Shown piece by piece: positions 6,712-14,665 of a DNA stretch of 64,000 bases (within the stretch, counting starts at the first letter, position 1; the number at the start of each line of letters is the position of its first letter). The stretch lies in NCBI RefSeq assembly GCF_042683665.1, contig NZ_JBHUOO010000007.1, one strand, 5' to 3'. Source of the DNA: Leeuwenhoekiella polynyae (GTDB lineage: Bacteria > Bacteroidota > Bacteroidia > Flavobacteriales > Flavobacteriaceae). The notes under the pieces were generated by a model. It did no database searches, was not told the origin of the DNA, and saw only the letters and a list, made by a program, of their open reading frames with translations. Made by a program: the position numbers and the translations under genes.

Positions 6712-8520
6712 ATCTTTTCTAGCCTGCTCCACCTTCTGTTCCAGTTCTGCCTGAAATTCTTCCATAACCGGTTTTACTGTACTTTCTGGCAAGTCTTCTA
6801 TACGAATATACATCAAGCCGTCTATCGCATCATTAAAAAGCGGATCTACATTAAATGCAACCACTTTTGCATTCTGCTTGATATACTTTTTAATCAGCAC
6901 AGGTAAACGCAGGTTACCGGTTTCCATCTCTTCGATGATACGGTCAAATTTATTCAGGTCTGCCTCAGTCTCATCAAAAACAAACTCTTTGTCAGCATCT
7001 TTCAGCTTGACCTTAAATTCTTTTTTCGGTCTGATGTATTGTGCCACATAGGGATCATAGTAATGCGAGCGCATAAACTCAATCATCAATGACTTAGAAA
7101 AATTAGAAAACTGGTTACTAATACTCACCCCCCCAATTAAATATTTATGCTCAGGGAAGCGTAAAGTGGTATGCACAATACCGCGCCATAATAAAAATAA
7201 CGGCATTGGTTTCTGCTGATACTCTTTAATGACAAAGGCACGGCCCATTTCAATACTTTCGCCCATCATTTTGTGCAATTCTGGCTCAAAACGAAATAAG
7301 CTTTGCAGGTAAAAACCATTGATGCCATGCTCAGGCATGATCTGAGAACCCAGTCCCATACGGTATGCTCCGGCAATTTTCTTATTATCCTCATCCCATA
7401 AAAACAGATGGTGATAATGATGATCATAAGGATCTAAATCTGTAGGCTCATTGGTACCCTCACCTACTTCTCTAAAGGTGATCTCACGTAAACGCCCTAT
7501 CTCATTTAGGATATTTGGTATGATTTCGGCAGAGGCCAAAAAGACCTCATAATTTTTGCTTTGCAACAAGCGACGCTCATTATCCCGCAGAAAATCTACT
7601 TCTTTTTCTATAAGTTCTCCTTTAACCTCTTTTACAATCTTTTTAGGCTCTTTTGGCACTTTTAAAGATTGCGGAATCGTACTGAGAATTGAAGATTTTT
7701 TCTCGAAAGGCTTAGCCAGCATATACGTCTTACGGCGTAAGAAATCTGTAAAATCATCCAGACTTTCATGCTCTTTCTGTGAATTTACACTTATGGGATT
7801 CCCAATACGCACGTGAATGGTACGCTTTTTCTGAGTGAGTAATTCTGAAGGTAATTTTGCTGTACGCAGCGTGTCGCTAATACGGGAGAGCTGGTAAAAT
7901 AAACGGCTGTTTTTTGCGTGAAAATAAATAGGAACCACAGGTACTTCAGCGCGCTTAACCAATTTCATAGCGGCTTCCTCCCAAGGTTTATCAATTATTA
8001 ATTTATCGTCTTTATAAGTCGAAACTTCACCCGCAGGAAAAATCCCCAAAGGGTGACCGTTTCTAATATGTGTTATTGCCTGTTTAAAACCTGCAATGCT
8101 AGACTTGGCATCTTTATGCTCTTCAAAAGGATTGACCGGCATCACATAGGGCATAAGCGGCTTGATACGATGCAGTAAAAAATTAGCAATTATTTTAAAA
8201 TCAGGACGCTGCTCAATCATTAATTTAAGTAGCAAAATACCATCTATTCCGCCTAGCGGATGATTGCTTATCGTGATATAACTGCCCTTTTTAGGCAATC
8301 GTTTTAGATCTTCTTCTGGGATGTCAAAATCAATCTCAAACTCAGCTAAGATCGCATTTAAAAACTCCAGATCACTCAGGTGTTTATTGCGATCGTAGAT
8401 CTCATTAGCTTTTGAGATCTTGAGTACCTTCATCAGGGTCCACCCCATAAAGGTGCCCGCAAAACCAAATTTATCTACGTTAATTGCTTTTGCAACTTCT
8501 TTTGCGGTAACTAATCCCAT
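6694..8520 (-). CDS. Two-domain acyltransferase, OlsF-like (PlsC domain plus GNAT-type N-acyltransferase)
   Basis: A 608-residue fusion. The N-terminal part (about residues 60-290) is a PlsC-type glycerolipid acyltransferase domain with NHPLGGIDG at 86-94, where His87 and Asp93 are five residues apart instead of the classical four. The C-terminal part (about 310-540) is an OlsB-like N-acyltransferase of the acyl-homoserine-lactone-synthase/GNAT fold, with YHHLFLWDE, GAYRMG and MGRAFVIKEYQ. Fused enzymes of this kind (OlsF) make ornithine lipids in Flavobacterium johnsoniae and Serratia: the C-terminal domain N-acylates the amino acid and the N-terminal domain O-acylates the product. Ornithine or glycine lipid synthesis is therefore likely but inferred. 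It acts at the inner membrane. Confidence 0.82.
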   Translation of the reverse strand: MGLVTAKEVAKAINVDKFGFAGTFMGWTLMKVLKISKANEIYDRNKHLSDLEFLNAILAEFEIDFDIPEEDLKRLPKKGSYITISNHPLGGIDGILLLKLMIEQRPDFKIIANFLLHRIKPLMPYVMPVNPFEEHKDAKSSIAGFKQAITHIRNGHPLGIFPAGEVSTYKDDKLIIDKPWEEAAMKLVKRAEVPVVPIYFHAKNSRLFYQLSRISDTLRTAKLPSELLTQKKRTIHVRIGNPISVNSQKEHESLDDFTDFLRRKTYMLAKPFEKKSSILSTIPQSLKVPKEPKKIVKEVKGELIEKEVDFLRDNERRLLQSKNYEVFLASAEIIPNILNEIGRLREITFREVGEGTNEPTDLDPYDHHYHHLFLWDEDNKKIAGAYRMGLGSQIMPEHGINGFYLQSLFRFEPELHKMMGESIEMGRAFVIKEYQQKPMPLFLLWRGIVHTTLRFPEHKYLIGGVSISNQFSNFSKSLMIEFMRSHYYDPYVAQYIRPKKEFKVKLKDADKEFVFDETEADLNKFDRIIEEMETGNLRLPVLIKKYIKQNAKVVAFNVDPLFNDAIDGLMYIRIEDLPESTVKPVMEEFQAELEQKVEQARKDEEQLD

Positions 8521-8652
8521 GAATTATTAATGTTCAAAATCTTTGTTCAATACAAAGATGATATAAATTTTACGATTAAATTCTGAAGGTGGGTTTATCC
8601 TATACCTACCCGATAAGTAGGAGGCAAATATAGAAAAAACACACCAAGCAAC

Positions 8653-9906
8653 TTATAGTGTTACCAGTTGAACGGTATTTTGCATCACTTGCTTTAACAG
8701 CACTTCTTTATTTTTTTCAAGTTGAGCGAGCGCTTTATCTGTTGCATGCCTTAGTGTATATAAGGAAACATCCTGGTGCACGGTTACTTTAAAATCTGCA
8801 CGCAGCTTAACCACCAGCGCATCAAGATTTTTATATTTATTATCTACACATACCGAAAAACTAATCGCAGAATTCTGAATTAGATCTACTTTCATTTTAT
8901 AATGACCAAGAAGCTTAAAAATCTCCCCAATGTTTTCTTCCGCCATAAAAGAAAAATCAAGTGAAGATAAAGCAATTAACACCTGATTGGTTTTTATAAT
9001 GTAACACGGCACTTGTGGCTCTATCAACTGCCCTATACTCACTTGTGTGCCGGAGTTTTCAGGATTTAAAAATGACTTTACAAATAACGGAATCTCCTTG
9101 CGTTGTAATGGCTGTAATGTCTTAGGATGAATAACCGATGCTCCATAAAAAGCCAACTCAATAGCTTCCTGATACGAGATGAAATTCAGCAGAACAGCAT
9201 CTTCAAAATACCGTGGATCTGCACTCAATACTCCCGGAACATCTTTCCAGATTGTTACGCGTTCTGCATTTAAACAATACGCAATAATCGCTGCGGTATA
9301 GTCACTGCCTTCTCTACCTAAAGTAGTTGAAAATCCGTTAGCGTCAGAAGCGATAAAACCTTGAGTAAGCTGTATTCCTTTTCGTGGCAATTTTCGACTT
9401 AGGTTACGCATCGTCACTTCCCAGTTCACTTTTCCTTCGCGATAACTTGTGTCAGTTTTTAGATAATCTCGTATGTCATACCACGTACTTCTATAACCTT
9501 CCTGCTCTAGGTAGGCATTTACAATAGTAGTGCTCAACAACTCTCCATAACAAACTACCTGATCATAGACAAAATCATAATCCGGAGATTTATTGCGTTG
9601 TAAAAACCCTTTAAGTTCACTGAGTAAAGTTTGAATTTCTTTAAATACCGGAGCTGAAGGGTTTTCAAAAAGTTCCAGTGCGATATTGTGGTGAAAAGCT
9701 TCAACAAGCTCTAACGTATCAGATTTTAGTGTCGCTTCAAAATAACCAGCGACAACATCCTCTAATGCGTTAGTCATTTTACCCATCGCCGAAATCACAA
9801 TGACCAGATCTCCGATTTCAGTTTTCCGTAAAACTTCAACCAGATTTTTTACACCAGTTGCATTTTGCACAGAAGCTCCTCCAAATTTATAAACTTCAAA
9901 ACCCAT
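8653..9906 (-). CDS. Aspartate kinase (first of two)
   Basis: A 417-residue monofunctional aspartokinase, which phosphorylates aspartate to start the lysine/threonine/methionine pathway. It has the N-terminal nucleotide-binding motif KFGGASVQ (the more usual form is KFGGTSV), the TLGREGSDYTAA substrate-binding stretch, and a C-terminal regulatory region of two ACT-like units. It lies 9 nt downstream of a GNAT gene in the same direction. A second, more canonical aspartokinase is at 62174-63508, so this one may differ in feedback control. No homoserine dehydrogenase domain is fused to it. Confidence 0.92.
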   Translation of the reverse strand: MGFEVYKFGGASVQNATGVKNLVEVLRKTEIGDLVIVISAMGKMTNALEDVVAGYFEATLKSDTLELVEAFHHNIALELFENPSAPVFKEIQTLLSELKGFLQRNKSPDYDFVYDQVVCYGELLSTTIVNAYLEQEGYRSTWYDIRDYLKTDTSYREGKVNWEVTMRNLSRKLPRKGIQLTQGFIASDANGFSTTLGREGSDYTAAIIAYCLNAERVTIWKDVPGVLSADPRYFEDAVLLNFISYQEAIELAFYGASVIHPKTLQPLQRKEIPLFVKSFLNPENSGTQVSIGQLIEPQVPCYIIKTNQVLIALSSLDFSFMAEENIGEIFKLLGHYKMKVDLIQNSAISFSVCVDNKYKNLDALVVKLRADFKVTVHQDVSLYTLRHATDKALAQLEKNKEVLLKQVMQNTVQLVTL

Positions 9907-9915
9907 GAGTTCTTT

Positions 9916-10404
9916 TTATGCCAGACCTTTTTCAGATAAAAATTGCTTCATCGCTGCTACATCCATCTGCACCGTATTCCATTCTTGCATCACATTGGCG
10001 CCAGAAGCTTTATAGAAATCAACCGCAGAAGTATTCCAGTCCAGTACGACCCATTCTATACGCTTTAAGCCTAATTCATAGGTGTATTTTATAACTTCTG
10101 TATACAACGCCATCCCTATACCTTTTCCGCGATATTGCTCGCGCACAATAAGATCTTCAAGGTGTACAGTGCGTCCTTTCCACGTAGAAAACCTATAATA
10201 AAGCAGTGCAATTCCTAAAATATCACCTTCTTGCTCTGCAACAAAACAGGTGAAATCAGGATTATTACCCGTGCCGTAAGCTATAAGATCATCTACAGTA
10301 ACCTCAACAGCATCTGGCTCTTTCTCATAAACAGCCAGTTCTTTAATTAAACGTAAAACCTGAGCCATGTCATTTGCCTCAGCCCTGCGAATTGTTGCAT
10401 CCAT
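9916..10404 (-). CDS. GNAT N-acetyltransferase, SSAT/thialysine acetyltransferase-like
   Basis: A 162-residue GNAT protein whose start MDATIRRAEANDMAQVLRLIKELAVYEKEPD resembles eukaryotic spermidine/spermine and thialysine acetyltransferases. The acetyl-CoA motif is REQYRGKGIGMALYTEVI near residues 87-104, followed by WVVLDWNTSAVDFYKASGA, the conserved late segment of the family. The substrate could be a polyamine, thialysine or another amine. It is 9 nt upstream of the first aspartokinase gene, which hints at an amino-acid-related role. An inverted repeat (GACTGT...ACAGTC, 10441-10460) sits 37 nt upstream of its start. Confidence 0.87.
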   Translation of the reverse strand: MDATIRRAEANDMAQVLRLIKELAVYEKEPDAVEVTVDDLIAYGTGNNPDFTCFVAEQEGDILGIALLYYRFSTWKGRTVHLEDLIVREQYRGKGIGMALYTEVIKYTYELGLKRIEWVVLDWNTSAVDFYKASGANVMQEWNTVQMDVAAMKQFLSEKGLA

Positions 10405-10467
10405 ATCAAAAAAATATCTCTGTTAAATATACAGTTTTAAGACTGTAAATATTCACAGTCTAAAACA

Positions 10468-10499
10468 AAAAGCCCATCACTTAGCAGTGATGGGCTTTT
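10468..10499 (-). terminator. Rho-independent terminator after the TerB gene
   Basis: A 14-bp stem, AAAAGCCCATCACT with AGTGATGGGCTTTT, closed by a 4-nt loop. The T-run on either strand means it could work in both directions, but the only gene ending at it is the TerB gene on the minus strand. Confidence 0.8.
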
Positions 10500-10517
10500 A
10501 AAAACAAGTATCTGTTT

Positions 10518-10943
10518 TTAGTTTTTATCTAAAAGATATAAGTAATCTTCAAAATCTACACCTCCTTGAAAAATATCTATAGAACGCTCTATTAAATGTT
10601 TAGCGCGTTCTGCACTAAAGCCTAAACCTATTGCATATTTCTCGATTAAAAAACGCTCGTGATCATCTATGGTGTGATCAACAAAAATCATTCTAAATAA
10701 ATCGTGCAAGCGCTCTAAACGCTTTTCTGAAGTATTTGGTGGGTTTATAGGGTATCTTTTTGCGTTTTCAACGATATCAACATACTCAGACTCGTCAATA
10801 TCAAGTTTAATTGCAAATCGCTTAAGCAGCTTTGTTTCTTCGGCATTTAATTCTCCGTCTACGGTTGCCATATTAGCAATCGCCGCAAAGTGTCCGAGGT
10901 TACGTCTGTGCTCGCCGCTATCAAATAAATCTGTGAAAGACAT
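10518..10943 (-). CDS. TerB-family tellurite-resistance-like protein
   Basis: A 141-residue all-helical acidic protein. It has the TerB-like pattern of an N-terminal helix followed by MATVDGELNAEETKLLKRFA at about residues 25-44, a central helix with DIDESEYVDIVENA, and VDHTIDDHERFLIEKYA, containing the paired acidic residues thought to bind metal. TerB-like proteins are linked to stress responses and membrane-associated metal sensing, but the housekeeping versions in Bacteroidota have no defined role. It is monocistronic and followed by a strong terminator. Confidence 0.82.
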   Translation of the reverse strand: MSFTDLFDSGEHRRNLGHFAAIANMATVDGELNAEETKLLKRFAIKLDIDESEYVDIVENAKRYPINPPNTSEKRLERLHDLFRMIFVDHTIDDHERFLIEKYAIGLGFSAERAKHLIERSIDIFQGGVDFEDYLYLLDKN

Positions 10944-11339
10944 GGTTTAATTTTTAAGTCGTCAAAGATAATTATTATGCTCACTTTAAAACAAATAAAA
11001 GTGATTATTTGGGGGATTGTAATTTCGGCTTAAAAAAGCTTCAATCGCACCGGGCTATACGCGCTATAAGGCAGCTTGCTGCTATCCCTATCCCGGAATT
11101 TCAGTAGGCAATAGACAATAAGCAATAGCAGTATTCAGTATTCAGTCGCAGTTTGCGGTTCGTTGTGAAATCATTTAAGTATCATTTTTCAACTTTTTCT
11201 GTCCAATGAGAGTGCTAACTACCCTAAGGCAGCTGAGTGATTTTTTTGGCTTAGCCAAAAAATTGTACCGAAGCTAATATTTTCTTAATCACACAAAAGC
11301 TTTCTGCTAGGCATTGTAACTTTAAACGAAAAGGCTATA
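10944..11339. other. Non-coding stretch with an imperfect large hairpin and low-complexity repeats
   Basis: No gene is supported here. An imperfect hairpin spans 11050-11096 (CCGGG...CCCGG outer arms, with an inner GGCAGC/GCTGC stem). It is followed at about 11102-11162 by degenerate short repeats (CAATAG-type units, then CAGTATTCAGTATTCAGTCG). These look like degraded dispersed repeats. The exonuclease leader begins at the end of this stretch. Confidence 0.5.
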
Positions 11340-12365
11340 ATCATCGCAGAACCACTTCTACAATTTAACGACAAAGGCATTTATTGCGCCGCTGCAGACG
11401 TCTATTTGGACCCCTGGAAACCGGTGGACAAAGCAATCATTTCACACGGTCATGCAGATCACAGCCGCTGGGGACACAAGTCATATATCACCCATCATAC
11501 TAATGTGCCTATCATTCAGCACCGGCTGGGCGAAATCAACGTAACAGGTAAAGAATGGGGAGAAACTTTTGTCATCAATAACGTTAAATTCAGTTTGCAT
11601 CCTGCCGGGCATATCATTGGCAGTTCGCAGATACGGGTAGAGCATAAAGGTGAAGTCTGGGTGTTTACGGGCGATTATAAAACCGAAGACGACGGCATCG
11701 CGGTTCCTTACGAACCTGTAAAATGCCACACCTTTATCACCGAATGTACCTTTGGCCTTCCGGCATTTACCTGGCGGCCGCAAAGCGAAGTATTTACAGA
11801 CATCAACAACTGGTGGGCAGAAAATAAAGCCGAAGGCAAAACCTCGGTTATTTTTGGCTATTCGCTGGGAAAAGCCCAGCGCTTGTTGCGCTATCTGGAT
11901 ACCGACATCGGGAAAATTTACACCCACGGCGCCATCGAAAATATGACCGAAGTCATCAGGCCGCTTACCGCAATGCCTGAAACAACCCGGGTAACCCGCG
12001 AAACCAAAAAAGAAGAGCTTAAAGGGAACATTGTAGTCGCCCCACCCAGTGCACACGGCAGCACATGGATTCGTAAAATGGTTCCGTATGTGACCGCTTC
12101 AGCCAGTGGCTGGATGACCTTTCGTGGAGCACGCCGCAGAAGGGCGATTGATAAAGGATTTGTATTGAGCGATCATTGCGATTGGCAGGGACTTTTAGAA
12201 AGCATCAAAGCAACCGGCGCCGAAAAAATCATCAGTACCCACGGTTACACCGATATTTTTACCCGCTTTTTACTTGAGCAGGGTTACGATGCCCGCACAG
12301 AGGCCACCCAATATGAAGGCGAACTCGGGGAAGAAAACAAAAAAGAAGAATCAGAAGACAATTAG
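11340..12365 (+). CDS. Ligase-associated DNA exonuclease (metallo-beta-lactamase/beta-CASP fold)
   Basis: An SNM1/Pso2-like nuclease that works with the adjacent ATP-dependent ligase and Lhr-type helicase in DNA-damage repair. The metal site begins with SHGHADHS, followed by AGHIIGSSQ, FTGDYK and, near the end, LSDHCDW. The start is a problem. The conserved N-terminal strand (EPLLQFNDKGIYC) is present in frame, yet there is no ATG, GTG or TTG before it. The frame is open from 11289 and offers only ATA (11337), ATC (11340) and ATC (11343) near an AAAAGG sequence. The first ordinary start, TTG at 11406, would remove about 20 conserved residues. I chose 11340 as a compromise. The ligase gene begins 55 nt after its stop. 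Confidence 0.85.
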   Translation: MIAEPLLQFNDKGIYCAAADVYLDPWKPVDKAIISHGHADHSRWGHKSYITHHTNVPIIQHRLGEINVTGKEWGETFVINNVKFSLHPAGHIIGSSQIRVEHKGEVWVFTGDYKTEDDGIAVPYEPVKCHTFITECTFGLPAFTWRPQSEVFTDINNWWAENKAEGKTSVIFGYSLGKAQRLLRYLDTDIGKIYTHGAIENMTEVIRPLTAMPETTRVTRETKKEELKGNIVVAPPSAHGSTWIRKMVPYVTASASGWMTFRGARRRRAIDKGFVLSDHCDWQGLLESIKATGAEKIISTHGYTDIFTRFLLEQGYDARTEATQYEGELGEENKKEESEDN

Positions 12366-12373
12366 AGAACACA

Positions 12374-12420
12374 GAGATTCTCTCCCTCTGGGAGAGAGGT
12401 CTGAAGGATAGCGAGGGGAC
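12374..12420 (+). repeat. Palindrome-containing REP-like element upstream of the ligase
   Basis: CTCTCCC-TCT-GGGAGAG (12380-12396) followed by a G-rich tail ending in GCGAGGGGAC directly before the ligase ATG. The layout (short palindrome, then a GG-rich block) resembles the elements around the DUF559 gene. The tail may also provide the ribosome-binding region of the ligase. Confidence 0.5.
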
Positions 12421-14031
12421 ATGAAAGCATTTGCAGAACTAATCCGGAAAATAGACAGCACCAACAAGACCAATGTCAAGGTTGATGCGCTTACGCAGTA
12501 TTTTCGCGAAGCGCCAGCCAAAGACAAGGTCTGGACGATTGCTATTCTCTCGCATCGGCGTCCACCACGACCTGTCAATACCACCTTGCTACGCACATGG
12601 GCGACTGAACTCGCTCAGATTCCGTTGTGGTTGTTTGAAGAAAGCTATCACATTGTAGGCGATCTTGCAGAGACGATTGCGCTGATCATTCCGGCTTCCG
12701 AAGAATCTTCCGAAAAAAGCCTGACTCAGTTTTTGGAAGAAATCATTGCGCTCAAGAAAAAATCTGACGAAGAAAAACGCGACTATTTACACGAAAACTG
12801 GACCGCACTCAACTATTACGAGCGCTTTGTATTTAGCAAACTCATTACGGGAAGTTTCCGCATTGGCGTGAGTCAGAAACTGATGACCCGCGCCCTGGCC
12901 AAAGCAACCGATATTGATATTGATGTGCTGGCCTATAAATTGATGGGAAACTGGGATCCTAAAACCGTTACGTTTCAGGAATTAATTTTAGAAGAAAACG
13001 CTGCAGACTACCTCAGCAAACCCTATCCGTTTTATCTCGCCTATGCCATTGAAGACGCACCCGAAGATCTCGGCGATGTCAACGAGTGGTTTGCCGAGCA
13101 TAAATGGGATGGCATCCGCTCACAGGTCATTATTCGCGAAGACGAACTCTTTGTCTGGAGCCGTGGTGAAGAACTGGTGACCGATAAATACCCGGAGTTT
13201 GAAGCATTTGTAGAAGACTTGCCTGATGGAACCGTTTTAGATGGGGAGATTCTTCCCTTTAAAAATGGAGCCATCGGCACCTTTAATGATTTGCAAACCC
13301 GCATCGGTAGAAAAAATATTACCAAAGCCCAACTCAACAAAACGCCGGTCATCCTCAAAGCCTACGATATTCTGGAATGGGAAGGAAAAGACATTCGGGA
13401 TAAGGCTTTCGCCGAACGGCGGGAAATTTTAGAGAAGTTGTATACTAAAGTTCAATCTGAAGAATTGCCGTTGCACCTCTCAGAAACTATTGAATTTTCA
13501 AATTGGGAAGAGGCTGCACAGGAGCGTGAACGTAGCCGTGAAGTAATGTCTGAGGGATTGATGCTCAAACGCAAGGATTCGCCCTATCTCGTAGGTCGTA
13601 AAAAAGGCGACTGGTGGAAATGGAAAGTAGATCCGCTCACCATCGACGCTGTACTCACCTATGCGATGCGAGGTCACGGCCGCCGCAGCAATCTGTTTAC
13701 CGATTATACTTTCGGACTTTGGGATGAAGAAAAGGAAGAACTCGTGACTTTTGCCAAAGCCTATTCAGGGCTTACCGATGCGGAATTTCGCAGTTTGGAT
13801 GCGTGGATTAAAAAGAACACTCTGGAGCGTTTTGGACCTGTACGCAGTGTAACGCCGCATCACGTGTTTGAAATCGCTTTTGAAGGCATCGCATTATCTA
13901 AACGCCACAAGAGTGGCGTCGCGACCCGATTCCCAAGAATGCTACGCTGGCGAAAAGATAAAAAAATTGAGGATGCGAATACCTTAGAAGATCTTAAGCA
14001 ATTGATTCCGAAGCCTGGCAAAGCCGGCTGA
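12421..14031 (+). CDS. ATP-dependent DNA ligase (repair-type)
   Basis: A 536-residue ATP-dependent ligase that seals DNA nicks, distinct from the NAD-dependent LigA used in replication. The N-terminal helical DNA-binding domain covers about residues 1-200. The adenylation domain has motif I K228-W-D-G, motif III-like DGEILPF, and SEGLMLKRKDSPYLVGRKKGDWWKWK covering motifs IV-V. The OB-fold follows, and HKSGVATRFPRMLRWRKDK ends the catalytic core. It lies between the exonuclease and, after a DUF559 gene, the Lhr-type helicase, so it belongs to the ligase-associated repair set. Codons here look richer in G+C than in neighbouring genes by eye. Confidence 0.95.
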   Translation: MKAFAELIRKIDSTNKTNVKVDALTQYFREAPAKDKVWTIAILSHRRPPRPVNTTLLRTWATELAQIPLWLFEESYHIVGDLAETIALIIPASEESSEKSLTQFLEEIIALKKKSDEEKRDYLHENWTALNYYERFVFSKLITGSFRIGVSQKLMTRALAKATDIDIDVLAYKLMGNWDPKTVTFQELILEENAADYLSKPYPFYLAYAIEDAPEDLGDVNEWFAEHKWDGIRSQVIIREDELFVWSRGEELVTDKYPEFEAFVEDLPDGTVLDGEILPFKNGAIGTFNDLQTRIGRKNITKAQLNKTPVILKAYDILEWEGKDIRDKAFAERREILEKLYTKVQSEELPLHLSETIEFSNWEEAAQERERSREVMSEGLMLKRKDSPYLVGRKKGDWWKWKVDPLTIDAVLTYAMRGHGRRSNLFTDYTFGLWDEEKEELVTFAKAYSGLTDAEFRSLDAWIKKNTLERFGPVRSVTPHHVFEIAFEGIALSKRHKSGVATRFPRMLRWRKDKKIEDANTLEDLKQLIPKPGKAG

Positions 14032-14094
14032 ATGAATCTCACCAATGAAATTTAAATACTTAGTACTATTTTTAAATTGAACGAAAATTTTATA

Positions 14095-14168
14095 AGCCCC
14101 AAGGCTCCCCTCCTTTGAGAGGAGGGGGAAATTTGGACTCGTCAAAATTGGGGTGGTTATACCCCCGC
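14095..14168 (+). repeat. REP-like palindromic element, copy A (left of DUF559 gene)
   Basis: Hairpin CCCCTCCT-TTGAG-AGGAGGGG at 14107-14127, followed by an AAATTTGG spacer and GGGGTGGTTATACCCCC. It ends 6 nt before the DUF559 start codon. A related element with the same order of parts follows the gene at 14541. Confidence 0.7.
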
Positions 14169-14174
14169 TAGTTT

Positions 14175-14537
14175 ATGAAAAAACAAATACACAACATCAA
14201 GGCTCTGGAGTCCAGAAGAAAGTATTTGCGGTCTCATTTAACCCCGGCAGAGGCTTTTCTTTGGAGGCATCTGCAGCGCTCGCAACTGGCAGGTCGAAAA
14301 TTCAGGAGACAACACAGCATTATGTATTTCATAGTTGACTTCTATTGTCCTCGGGAAAAATTGATTATTGAATTGGATGGTCAATACCATCTAAATCCTG
14401 ATGTTGCAGAATACGATGCATACAGAACTGAAAAACTGGAAGAACTCGGTTTGAAAGTCATCCGCTTTGAAAATAAGATGGTGTTTGACTTTTTACCAAG
14501 TGTATTAAAAGAAATTGAAGATAATTTTAGAACTTAA
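14175..14537 (+). CDS. DUF559 family endonuclease-domain protein (Vsr-like)
   Basis: A 120-residue protein of the DUF559 family, a PD-(D/E)xK nuclease fold related to very-short-patch repair endonucleases. Motifs in order: SHLTPAEAFLW at 20-30, GRKFRRQHSI at 40-49, YFIVDFYC at 51-58, IELDGQYH at 65-72 and GLKVIRFEN at 92-100. Likely catalytic residues are Asp55, Glu66 and Asp68. The gene sits between the repair ligase and the Lhr helicase, genes that are usually adjacent in this system, and is bracketed on both sides by REP-like palindromes. It may therefore be an inserted cassette, not a member of the repair set. No biochemical activity is established for the family. Confidence 0.88.
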   Translation: MKKQIHNIKALESRRKYLRSHLTPAEAFLWRHLQRSQLAGRKFRRQHSIMYFIVDFYCPREKLIIELDGQYHLNPDVAEYDAYRTEKLEELGLKVIRFENKMVFDFLPSVLKEIEDNFRT

Positions 14538-14540
14538 AAG

Positions 14541-14602
14541 TTCCCCTCCTTTTAAAGGAGGGGAATGAATTTACCGAAGGTAAAAAAGGGGGTGGTATAA
14601 TA
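14541..14602 (+). repeat. REP-like palindromic element, copy B (right of DUF559 gene)
   Basis: Palindrome with 12-bp arms (14541-14552 and 14554-14565), core CCCCTCC/GGAGGGG, then a spacer containing TTTACCGAAGGTAAA and GGGGGTGGTATAATA. Its order of parts matches copy A. It starts 3 nt after the DUF559 stop codon. Confidence 0.7.
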
Positions 14603-14605
14603 ACC

Positions 14606-14655
14606 CTTCCGTCTTTCGCTAATGCGAAATCCACCTTCCCTTAAAAGGGAAGGAG
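14606..14655 (-). repeat. REP-like palindromic element, copy B' (inverted)
   Basis: Read on the minus strand this is a palindrome CCTTCCCTT-TT-AAGGGAAGG (14634-14653) followed by a TTTCGCATTAGCGAAA hairpin and GGAAGGG. It has the same plan as copies A and B but lies in the opposite direction, so B and B' form an inverted pair just before the helicase start codon. Confidence 0.6.
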
Positions 14656-14665
14656 CTTTTTAACC

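Noticed and set aside
11481..12056. 191-codon open frame on the minus strand
   Set aside because: Antisense shadow of the exonuclease, whose motifs (HxHxDH, GDYK) are on the plus strand.
12473..12658. 61-codon plus-strand frame overlapping the ligase start
   Set aside because: It is out of frame inside the ligase, which has clear adenylation motifs.
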